Below the pieces are notes generated by a model, which saw only the letters and a list, made by a program, of their open reading frames with translations, was not told the origin of the DNA and did not search any database. DNA of 64,000 nt from Melastoma dodecandrum (lineage: Eukaryota; Streptophyta; Magnoliopsida; Myrtales; Melastomataceae). Location of the stretch: NCBI GenBank assembly GCA_029817715.1, contig JARUPY010000533.1, forward strand, positions 2,562,001 to 2,626,000. Direction: 5' to 3'. The position numbers and the translations under genes were made by a program. Shown here piece after piece: positions 32,890-42,490 of this stretch (positions are counted from its first letter, which is position 1; every line of letters begins with the position of its first letter).

Positions 32890-35485
32890 ATGGCTGGAGA
32901 AGGAAAATCTTCGGGAAATCCTTCTGGGACTCCATCACGTTTGGAGTTCGTTCCAGAGGCTAGATTGTCTCCTTTTGGAGTTAGCAAGAGTATAAATGAT
33001 ATTTTAACTCAGCTAACCATTCAGGGGAGCAATGAAAGTCTAGAAAGCCGAAACCAAATGGCAAAGGAAGTAGGCTCCATTGTAAACACAATGTTAGATG
33101 CTCTGGAAAGAGAAAGAGGTTTAAAAAGACCTGAAGCCGAGGCGACCTCTGGACTGGAAAGTACTACGGGAAAACCAGTCGAAAGATTGAATCTGGGAGG
33201 AAGAAATTCCAAACAGAATCAAGGCAAGAGTGTGGATGAAATGTATAAGGAGTCAGTGGCTCCTTACATTTTAGACTCACAAAAGCGAAGTGCAAACTTG
33301 AACTCCCAAAGTGGGGAGTTGGCAAAAGACTTAAGGAAAGCCTTAGGTCTGGCAGAAGATACCCCAGTTCATTTAGACAATAGAACGTTTAACGAACTGG
33401 TAACTGCGAAGAGGGAAATTTACAGGCCCGATTATCCTCATCGGACTAAACAAGAATTTGTCCCAAGGGATAATGTTTTAAAGCCAATAATTACCCCTGG
33501 TGCTTTTCTGGACATTGATTGTGAAAAGCACGTATCTGAAAAGATAGATGAGTGGTTATCACTTATTCGAATGACTGCGTCTGCAGGAGGAGTACCTCCT
33601 GGAGCAGTATACGAATTATGTGTAGCAGCCCTTATGGGTACAGCGCAAAAATATTGGAAAACCTTAGTGGCGCACACAGACATTAAGGAAAAAATAGATC
33701 AAGCGCTGACGGTGGATGGAGTATTAGCAATAATTGCAGATGCCCTGAAACGTGAGTTCTGTGGTTTTTCGTTATCCACTGAGACTGTGGAAAAAGAGCA
33801 GTCATTGACCGCTCTGGTTAAACTACAGATCTGTGATATGTGCTGGTTTGATAGCTACGTGTGTGAATTCAAGAAGTATTACTACAATCTGGATGTAGTA
33901 TCTCAACAGTTCATATTAGGAACCTTTTTTGCAAAACTTCCCGAACCTTGGCCGGAGATTGCGCAAAAGGCCTATGAATTACTTCTGAGTGAGGAAAAGA
34001 TTGTCTCTGAACTCGGAGGAAAAATTCAGGCGGTTAAGTACGCAATGCGAAAGGCATGTACTGAGCTCCAAGTAAAGGAGGCAGCTAAGAAGCTGCCATA
34101 CTTGAATAAGAGCTGTTGTTCTCAAATTGAATATGTACTCGGAAGGTATGGATGCGATACTCGCAGTTCTTCAGGAGATTCATTGAGAACGAAAAACTTT
34201 CCCCGAAAGAGGAAGTTTGTTGGGTATAACAAAAGAAAAGTTTGGCCCAAGAAGGACTTCCAGCGTAAGCAAAAGGGAGGTTCTGCTTACAAACCTAGAA
34301 GGTTTGTAAGGAGACGAGATAACCTTAAGGATAAAGATAAGATAGATGCCTTTAAGCATAAGCATGGCAGAGGGCCTAAGTGTCCTAAAGGAAAACCGTT
34401 GAGCAGCTGTAATTGCTGCTGGTTTTGTGGTTCAAAAGACCACAAGGCGGATAGTTGTCCGAAGAAGAACCAAAGGAGAGAAAGACTCCGGATGGTCTTC
34501 CTGGATGACAGGAGTCATGAGGAAGAAGTCCTTGCTTATGAACCAATAGATGAGCAGGAGATTTCCGATTTAGACTCGGAAGTAGAGTCGATTTATGAGA
34601 TAGTGTCAGATTATGATACAGACTCGGACGATGACTCTGATCTCTGGAAAATGCATCTGTTCATGATGAGAGCAGAGCAAAACGGAGATGGTGATGAGAT
34701 GGTTCAGTTGGAAGCATCAAATCAGGTACTGGAGGAAACCCTCCAGTACGAAGATCCATCCCAGTCAGTTCTGGAATGGAGGTTGCCTAACGTAAACGTA
34801 AGAGAAGTCTATAACATATCGAGATTCAATTTTAGATCGATAATAGACATTTCACAAACAGAAGCAACGGCTCAAGTTACAAATACGGAACTTGAGACTT
34901 TGGATATCCCATTACTCAACGTACAACGCATTAGGGAAACCATGCAACGTGCGAGAGGAGTATACAATTATATACATATTGGGTTGATCCAAGTAGGACT
35001 AATCCCGCTATTCCATCTTCCAGCGGATAGTCCTGTGGTAGCAGCTGTGATCGATAAACGATGGCGAGAGTTTAGAGATCAGCAGATATCAGGAATACAG
35101 GCCAACCTGGCACACGGTCCTGTATGGTTCCAGGTTCATCCAAATTTCATGATGGCCTTGAACGATCGCTGTTTGGGAAATTCATTGACCTTAAGGATCA
35201 AATCAATGAATATGGATAGGATGAATTCCCAGGCCAAGTTTTTTGGCGTATCATACTAGAGTAATTTATCGATTGGTAAATACCACTAGTCCTGGTGTGA
35301 GGAACATCTCAAGACTTACTGAGTTGTTCGAAGAAGGTCATAATAACTACCAACAGTTTCATAGGCGAGAGGTAAACCCAATGGAGTTAACCTGGCCAAG
35401 AAACTGGGTTATGACTGAACTGGTAGTAGCTCTAGGCCGATTACTGCGGCTAATGTCCGACAAAGAGGTAACGAGATTACTTTAA
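32890..35485 (+). pseudogene. Virus ORF1: coat-like/zinc-finger region followed by 30K movement-protein domain (frameshifted)
   Basis: Open from the ATG at 32890 to a TAG at 35257-35259 (789 codons). Homology then continues one frame over to a TAA at 35483-35485. The first ~480 residues are a helical, gag-like coat region with a basic KR-rich stretch. A CCHC knuckle (about 510-523, CWFCGSKDHKADSC) follows, then an acidic Asp/Ser segment. From about residue 660 the sequence fits the 30K movement-protein fold of caulimovirids (YNYIHIGLIQVGLIPLFH, then VIDKRW). This domain is cut by the frameshift near 35257. The coat-before-movement order differs from badnaviruses and petuviruses, where the movement domain comes first. 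Confidence 0.75.
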
Positions 35486-38061
35486 TGTTGGGTGAATCGT
35501 CTAGAGATAGTTTTAGAGCTGATAGGCATCTGCCTATGAGGATGCCACTCCTAAGAGAGCCAAGAGCACATACGCTCTCTGATGTTTCTTCTAGAGCTAG
35601 TGATGTGGGAGAAGACATAATTATGTCTCGACCAGCAGAAGCATCTGCTCCACCACTAATAGAAGAAATGTCTCGAAGGTCTGTTGATTCGAGAGCCCCG
35701 TCGCAACATACGAGTAGGATCGTAGGGTATAGACAGGAATCATTACCAGTCTATGAAGACCCTGTAGACCCAACGAGAGAGGAATCTATAAGGATGTTAA
35801 GAGTTACCAACATAGAAAACTCTTTATCTAGGATTCCTGAAGTTTGTAAGGTTATTGAGCAGATAGCCGAACAAAGGTCTATGCCAATAGACGATATCTG
35901 GAGGATGTTAGAACCATCCCAGGAAGTACCTAAGAATATTGGGTTCAGTGTCAGGAAGGAAAACTTGAGCACATATGTCGCTCTAACTTTCAAATTTCCT
36001 GGATACTATGAGTATTCTCTGGATACTTTGATAGACACTGGGTGTAGCATAACTTGTGCTAGACTCAATGCTTTACCAGATGAGTGGTAGGAACCACTGC
36101 AGAAACCCATCCACATGGTTAACGTCGATGGTATGGCCACAGTGGTTGGCCATAAGGCAAGCAACGTGCCTGTCTTTATTGGTGGACAAAAATTCATCAT
36201 TAAAGAGATTCTTGCACATCCTTTACTAGAGGCCGACATCATTATTGGTAACGCCTTTTTGAAGGGTCAGAAGGAAAACCTTCCTTTTGTGCAGAATGAA
36301 AACGATGTTTCCATCGGTGGTGTAAAGATAAGTATTCTACAAGAGCCTAGACTGCGGTTAAAATTTGGCTTTTATCCGGTAAAAAGGACAGAATACTGTG
36401 GCGATATTCCATGTGAAAGAGCTTTCAGAGTGCGAGCTCAGCGTGGTGATATACGGTTGGAAGAGAACGATTCATGGGAACAAACCCTGTTTTCTCCAAC
36501 GAATACCAAGTATGACGACTTGTTTCCAAAACAAGAAGTGCGTATGGCTGTTAAGTTAATAGGAACAAAATGGGATAAGTTCCTAGTAAAACTAGCCGAT
36601 AATTTTAGTGAAGATCCACTAAAGTTATGGACTCGAAATGGCCTAAAGGCTAGATTAGAGTTGAAAGATCCCGGAACCATTATAAGAGCCAGAAACATCA
36701 CGTATACGGCTGAGATGGTTGAGGAGTTTGACAAACAAATTCCTGAGTTGCTTGGAAAAGGCTTGATTAGGGACAGTTACAGTCCACATTCTAGTCCTGC
36801 CTTTATGGTTATTAATCATGCCGAGCAGGTGCGAGGTAAAGCACGAATGGTTATAGATTATCGTCAGATTAATAAAGCTACAAAAGACGATGGCTATAAG
36901 ATTCCCACTGCGGGAGATTTAATTGATAGGGTAAGTCTGAGCCAACCAAAATTCTTCTCTAAGTTTGACTTGAAAAGTGGATACTGGCAGGTCAAGATGG
37001 AGGAAGAGTCAGTTCCTCTAACTGCCTTCAATGCTCCGCAAGGAATGTTTGAATGGCTGGTTATGCCGTTCGGTCTGAAAAATGCTCCAGGCGTATTTCA
37101 GCACAAAATGGATAATGCTTTCAAGCAAGTCCGAAAATTTTGTGCGGTCTATATTGACGATGTGATAGTCTACAGTCAGACTGAGGACGACCACATGAGA
37201 CACCTTGATAAGGTAACTGATGTCTTCTGACAGGAGGGCATGATTCTATCAGAGAAAAAGTTAGAATGGTTTAGGGAATCAATTAATTTTCTAGGCATGG
37301 AGATTGAGCAGGGAAAAATTAAACTGCAAAATCATATTGCTGAGAAAATAGTTAATTTTCCTGACAGACTTGAAGATAGAAAGCAAGTCCAAAGATTTTG
37401 TGGATGTGCTAACTATGCAAGAAAGTTTGTGAAAGATCTTTCCCGAGATCTAAGTAGGATTTCGAAGAAAACCTCTTCTACAAATCCTTGGATATGGGAA
37501 GATGAAGATACTCAATCCATTAGAATGATTAAAGCAAAGGTAAAAAATTTGCCACAACTAGCTTTACCTTCTGACAAGGATGAGTTAGTCTTGGAAGTTG
37601 ATGCTTCTGAAGAATTTTGGGGAGCAGTCCTTAAAATTAAAGGACGAAAGCCAGAACCAGTGTGCAAATACTGGTCGGGAAGCTTCAAGGGGTGCGAGCT
37701 ACGGTACCCGATACATGAAAAAGAAGTATTAGCCTTAAAATATGGAATAAAGGCTTTTTACATCTTTTTGGCACCGAAAGAATTTTTAGTGCGCTCTAAC
37801 TCGACCTATGTAAAAAGGTTTATGAGTCTGAACCTTAAGGAAGCTAGGCAAACTAGACTCTTAAGGTTGCAGGAATGGTTTAGCTATTATAAATACGAGG
37901 TCGAATACATTCAGTCCGACCACAACATAATAGCTGACTCTTTCTCTAAAGAACTTGCAAACACCTCTTTTTCTAAAAACTCTACAGATGGATCCTGCTG
38001 CAAAGAGAAAGATATGCTGGGGATGCAAGAAGGAAGGACACTCCCGAAAGGTATGTCCTAA
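35485..38061 (+). pseudogene. Virus ORF2: aspartic protease, reverse transcriptase, RNase H (two internal stops)
   Basis: The ATG at 35485 overlaps the ORF1-frame stop (TAATG). One frame runs to the TAA/TAG region at 38061, broken by TAG at 36088-36090 and TGA at 37228-37230. The order is: a Ser/Arg-rich leader; retropepsin with DTLIDTGCSIT (about residue 180); RT with MVIDYRQIN, FSKFDLKSGYWQV, MPFGLKNAP and the catalytic YIDDVIVYS; RNase H with EVDASEEFWGAVL, ELRYPIHEKEVLAL and SDHNIIADSFS. These are the replication enzymes that copy pregenomic RNA into DNA. No integrase follows. Both stops sit where flanking homology continues, so they are later lesions. Confidence 0.88.
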
Positions 38062-40261
38062 CAAGGGAGATAGTGAGCATAGTGATGCTGGTTCCGTTTC
38101 AGGAACGAAGGCAGCAGTTCTCTGCTGGCAGTGTAAGCAACTAGGACATCGTTCTTACGAATGTCCTAAGAAGCAGAAAACTGCAGATTCCCAGAAGGGG
38201 AAGGCCGAACTTAAGGAGAAAGCAAATGCTGACTCCAAGAGTGAGGCGAAACAAGATCTCTAGAAGGAGATAGCTAATCCCAAGGAAGCTGCGGCTAGAT
38301 CTGAGGGAAAAGCGAAGGATGTTTCTCAAAAGAGAATGGTTGAACCCAAAGGAAAGGCAAAAGCCAATTCTAAGGGGAAAGAGAAAAGTTCCCAGGAAGG
38401 GAAGACGGATCTGAAGGAGAAGGATAACACCAACTCTGGAAGAGACGTAAAAGAAAATCTTCAAGAGAAGATAACAGATCCGAGGGGGGAAAGCTCAGAA
38501 GGAAATGTGGAAATGGCAAATCTGAAGGACAAGGCAAAAGCTGAGTCACAGAAGAAAGCCAGAAAGAAGAGGAAAGCCAAGAGGCTTGGGTCTTCTGGTC
38601 TTAAGGGGGATAATTCTGCAAAGGATGGTCCTAAGAAGGACGGAAAGGTTGAAGAACCTTAGTGGTCTCCTTTGACCATGGAGCAGTTTAATTACTGCCG
38701 AAACCACTTAGCCAAAGAGCAGAAGATTTCCATTAATCAAGCTGTGAAGTCCTACAAAGCTTTGTTACAAAGCAAGGAGGAACAGAAAGAAAAGATGGAA
38801 ACACAGTATGCTGAAGAGGAGGCTAAGTTTAAGGCCTTAATTGGCGAGCCAATCCAAGAGGTAGACCCTGAACCAAGGGCAGAACTGGAGGAAGTGGCTG
38901 CAATGGAGTGTGAGCAATACTTCGACTTTGGAAGTGCTTACGCAGCATTGGAAGGTAATCTTGAAAAGAAAGAAAACCTTGAGGAAGCAATTCATGTTAA
39001 AGACTCAGTCAAAGAGTCTGGTGAGAATGTTCACGGTGATAGAGGTCACGATGGCAAAGGCCATGTTGGAAAAATCCAAGAGGATCTGGGAGGATCCTGG
39101 TTTTTTGATCAAGACTCATTTGAGGATGAATCCCTAAGTTGGGATGCGTCTGTGGTCTGTGGAGGACTCATGGGTGGCATCAAACATGATGACAAGCGCC
39201 AAGTTGAGTTTTTCGCAAAAAAGACAGTTGAGTATATCAAAGACCTGGAGTATAAGCTATCGATTATGGCTTCAGGTGAGGAGGAGCTGTCCCGAGTAGA
39301 AAAAGAGAGACAACAGATTTTCTCCACCACTATGTCAATCATACCTGGGGAAGTCAAAGATTATGAAGTCCCAAGGGTAGTAGTAGACATGAGTGAATCC
39401 TCGCTTGAGGAAAACACTGTACTTCAACCGTATCTACATTGGATATCGGGGAAGTGGCCGTCTCTGAGAATTCATTCAGACATGGTGGGAGTAGCAGCAC
39501 CTTACGTATATGCTGGGTTTGTAGACATCCTGGAGATCGACAGATCTGAACTAGAGTGTATGGAACCACTGCCTATGTTAGTAAGGTACGTGCTTGGATG
39601 CCTAGGCTATGGACCAAAGTATGCCACGGCATTGATTACTAGCACGTTAAGGGAGGAAGAAGACCATCCGCAGTATGGGAAGGTAATACTTCAAAATCTG
39701 CAAGTATGGGACATCCACCCTTGTGAGAGTAGACGTCTGCTGGAACCTCAACGACAGGACCTCGATCAGAGAGGTTTATGGCGAAAATACTACAAGGACA
39801 AAACAGTCCGAAAGGCAAAAAAAGTTGAGTTTCTTAAGGATGTGTTGGAGCATGTGTTAGCCCGCAAGGACGAATACTACGTGCTCTGTGATGGTATAAT
39901 TACCGTCACGATTCTTCGGTCAAATCTAAGCCTCATAGACGAACAAGCAGGAGACCGAGGATGGCAGAGAATGCTCGAACTTCTGGATAGTTTCTCGAGA
40001 CGAGAGAACTCTGAGTTGCACCTCCGAACCGACACCTTCGAGGTTTGGAGTAAGATTGCTGATTTTACAGACAAGACCTTAAATCAGCAAATTGAATATG
40101 ACGAGAGAGCCCAACAAATTCTTAAGGCGGTCCAAGACCCACCGGGACTCTCAGAAAAAGAAGGAGTTGGCGAAACTTCAAACGCCAACAACAATGAAGG
40201 AATCTCCCAAGACAACGCATCAATGCAGACGGGAGAAGACAACTGTATAAAGTTAGACTAG
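37988..40261 (+). pseudogene. Virus ORF3: double zinc-knuckle, lysine-rich protein with unrecognised C-terminal region (two internal stops)
   Basis: It starts at ATG 37988, overlapping ORF2 by 74 nt in the +1 frame, and runs to TAG at 40259-40261. In-frame TAGs lie at 38261-38263 and 38660-38662; otherwise the frame is open for about 757 codons. The N terminus has two C-X2-C-X4-H-X4-C knuckles (CWGCKKEGHSRKVC and CWQCKQLGHRSYEC). Then comes a long Lys/Glu-rich repetitive stretch ending in KKARKKRKAKR, and about 530 residues of mixed helical sequence with no motif I know. By position it could be a transactivator/inclusion-body-like protein of other caulimovirids, but that is inference. The presence of zinc knuckles in a third ORF is unusual. 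Confidence 0.7.
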
Positions 40262-40357
40262 GACATTTTTGTCGGTCATTAGGACCCCACTAACTTTTGA
40301 AATAGTTTAGATTCCTTTTGAGCTGGCAAACAGTGCATAGGCACCAGCTCCCTTGTG

Positions 40358-40469
40358 TATATATTCACAAGCCATCTACCTCATTTGGGGAGGCAATCTG
40401 AATAGAGAATTTTCTCTCACATCTCTCTGAGTTAAAATTCTTTGATTGTCCTCCAGGAACATTAATAAA
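40358..40469 (+). promoter_or_regulatory. Virus pregenomic promoter and poly(A) signal
   Basis: TATATATT at 40358-40365 lies about 100 bp after ORF3. AATAAA at 40464-40469 lies about 75 nt downstream of the expected transcription start. A poly(A) signal shortly after the start site, which must be skipped on the first pass, is the usual arrangement for the terminally redundant RNA of pararetroviruses. Confidence 0.55.
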
Positions 40470-40613
40470 TGATCTGAAAATACCTTAAGGAATCAAGAGT
40501 AAGGTGGTTAAAAATAACCAAAATTGGTTAAGTTTATCGGAAGGTTAGATCATTCGATCAGAACATTGGAAGGATTGAAGCCTAAGGGCCGAAACCTTTG
40601 GATGAGGAGTGTC

Positions 40614-40620
40614 TATATAA
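40614..40620 (+). promoter_or_regulatory. Second TATA box ahead of virus ORF4
   Basis: TATATAA, 94 bp upstream of the ORF4 ATG at 40714. It could drive a separate transcript, or could be the main pregenomic promoter instead of the box at 40358. Confidence 0.4.
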
Positions 40621-40713
40621 GACCCTCAAGGTAAGGGCATTCGGTGTGACACAGAAGAGCCTCTCCACTCAATTCCCCAAATTTGAGGAATTCTTCAATC
40701 TTGAAGTTCCATA

Positions 40714-41151
40714 ATGCGGAAGCTTGGTGAACCCTTTGAGCTATTCTGGCGATTAAGGTATGATAAACATCCTTTGTGTTGTTTATGCTTTTCTTTTTTG
40801 AAAAAAGGATCTGAGAGAAGTGCAAGTGCACGAGTCATTCGCATGACTGATTGTCCTAACCCAGAGTTGCTCCATTTGGATCACGGGGTTGGCAAGGATT
40901 CTGCTACGGGACTACTAAACACTGTAGTGGATCGACTGGCAAGCATTTCAGCACAAGTAACGCAGCTGACTGAGCTTGTGAAAAGCTATTCTAAGAAATT
41001 GGAAGAGCTGACTCTCTTGCAGAGTGAATTCGAAGAATATTTCCTTGAAGGTAAATCCAATCTTGAGTTTGCGACAAGTTCGAAGTACTCAAACGAGTAT
41101 TCGAGGTTGGCAGAACGCCGGCGACAAAGACAATTAGGAAAATTATCTTAA
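40714..41151 (+). CDS. Virus ORF4: small coiled-coil protein
   Basis: 145 codons, intact. The first ~35 residues are Cys/Phe-rich and unlike the rest. A GTATG donor-like site near 40758 suggests part may be intron or leader. From about residue 55 there is a heptad-patterned segment (LLNTVVDRLASISAQVTQLT, then KKLEELTLLQSEF) and a basic end (RRRQRQLGK). Small coiled-coil proteins of this kind are virion-associated proteins in badnaviruses and caulimoviruses. The assignment here rests on size, coiled coil and position only. Confidence 0.55.
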   Translation: MRKLGEPFELFWRLRYDKHPLCCLCFSFLKKGSERSASARVIRMTDCPNPELLHLDHGVGKDSATGLLNTVVDRLASISAQVTQLTELVKSYSKKLEELTLLQSEFEEYFLEGKSNLEFATSSKYSNEYSRLAERRRQRQLGKLS

Positions 41152-41173
41152 GTTCGATTCTTGTATCTGTTTT

Positions 41174-41185
41174 TAGTATCAGATC
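41174..41185 (+). other. Decayed initiator tRNA-Met primer-binding site of the virus
   Basis: TAGTATCAGATC matches 10 of 12 bases of the plant reverse-transcription primer site TGGTATCAGAGC. It lies just after ORF4, near the right end of the integrated unit. Confidence 0.55.
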
Positions 41186-41270
41186 CTGCTTAAGATTAAA
41201 ATTTTGTAGTTTGTCTTGAGGGACTAGATTAAAAGAAGAAATAAAATTTTTGGGTTAATTTGAGAGAAAA

Positions 41271-41829
41271 AGTGAATAGTACAACTGCCGTAAATCCGTA
41301 ATTTTGAAACTCGTAATCGTAAAGGCCAAAATTTTTTGAAAACCAGTGGTAAAACGGTACAAAACTCGCGCATGATGAGCAAACATCAATTTCACGTCAC
41401 TCCCCATCACCCAAGTAACGTTTTGGTGTAGAGGAGGGAGGCTACGTTTACCTGTTTTGAAAATTGTGATGTCCCCCTTTTCATTTTTTTTATTTTCTTT
41501 AAAGCGACGTGGCTGAATGAATGTTAAAACATGTGATCGCCAAATCCCCACGACCCGATATTCCCTCGCTGAAACAGTAACACGACCAAAAATGGAAAAG
41601 GGAAAAAGGCCCAATTACAGGACAACAATTCATCCCCATCCCCATCCCCATCAAGTCACACCATTACCACCATACAACACATCAAAAAAAAAAAATCAAT
41701 CAATCTAATCTCGGTGAAAATTGAATTCGATTCGCTTCCCCTCACCACGCCCACCTCCTAATACACATATATTCTTCACGAAACACTAAGAAAAAGAGGA
41801 ACCTTCGGTTCGGCGCTCGGACAGCCCAC
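41271..41829. other. Intergenic DNA right of the virus, no gene seen
   Basis: AT-rich, with a CCCCAT repeat near 41633-41650. The right virus boundary lies around 41187-41270. Confidence 0.4.
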
Positions 41830-41938
41830 CACGTGTCTTTGTTTTGGACCACACGATCCAGCTAAACAAAAAATATCTTCCCCCCTAAATCTCTCACGAG
41901 GACCCTCCTCTTGCCACGTGTCCCCATGGAAAAATATC
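41830..41938 (+). promoter_or_regulatory. Evening element and G-boxes upstream of the PRR gene
   Basis: CACGTG at 41830-41835 and 41915-41920; an exact evening element AAAATATCT at 41870-41878; a one-mismatch copy, AAAATATCC, at 41930-41938. The evening element is bound by CCA1/LHY/RVE clock factors and the G-box by PIF and other bHLH/bZIP factors. Their clustering about 550-660 bp before a clock gene's ATG is good support for both calls. Confidence 0.65.
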
Positions 41939-42490
41939 CCCCTCACGCAGGGTAGTTTTGACCACAAGCAATCCAGCGGCGCCCAGCCACAAAAATTGAA
42001 AACAACAAACTCCCAGAAAAAGCCCAATGAGTCTTCTCCTTTTGATCTCAATTTCTTTTGAGATATGCTCTCTCCTCTCCTCTCCTCTCCCTTGGGATGA
42101 CGTGGCACGTCGCAGCCACACAAGCAAAGGAAAAAAAAAGACGTTTCATTTTTTGATTCCCTCCTCCTGAAGGACGAGATATTTTGTTGTCAACATGTAA
42201 TCCTGACCCTCCGTTTTCAGGCGGTTTGTGCGGGATGCCCTTCCTTCCTGCCGTCCGATCATTTTTCCCAGTGGATTTTTAGATTTTTCTTTTTGTTCTC
42301 CCTTCCCCCCACCACCATCCCCACAGACGACGACGACGGAGAAGAGAGTTTTAACGACCGTACAGATTGGGAAAAAAAAAGGGCAACTCTCTGTGTGCGC
42401 GTGCTTTATTTATTTTTTTTATGGAGGTTGAGGTGGTTGGTTTTTGCTTCTGCGACGTTGGTTAAAGAGGGGCGGAGGAGGAGGAGGAAG

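Larger units (their letters stand above)
32700..41270 (+). mobile_element. Endogenous caulimovirid (plant pararetrovirus), single genome-length copy
   Basis: About 8.5 kb, boundaries approximate. In order: ORF1 (coat-like with zinc finger, then movement protein), ORF2 (aspartic protease, reverse transcriptase, RNase H), ORF3 (two zinc knuckles, lysine-rich, C-terminal region unrecognised), a promoter with TATA and AATAAA, ORF4 (small coiled coil) and a decayed tRNA-Met primer site. There is no integrase and no LTR, so it is not an LTR retrotransposon. The RT motif YIDDVIVYS and RNase H motif with FWGAV are typical of Caulimoviridae. Four in-frame stops and one frameshift break the ORFs, so it is an inactive relic. 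The unit appears linearised near its primer-binding site. Confidence 0.88.

Noticed and set aside
32890..41151. LTR retrotransposon (Ty3/Gypsy) instead of a pararetrovirus
   Set aside because: No integrase follows RNase H, no LTRs flank the unit, and the RNase H and movement-protein features are of the caulimovirid type.
42293..42490. N-terminal extension of the PRR protein from an upstream in-frame ATG
   Set aside because: The extension is leader-like, has no family similarity, and the ATG at 42491 gives the expected short N terminus.
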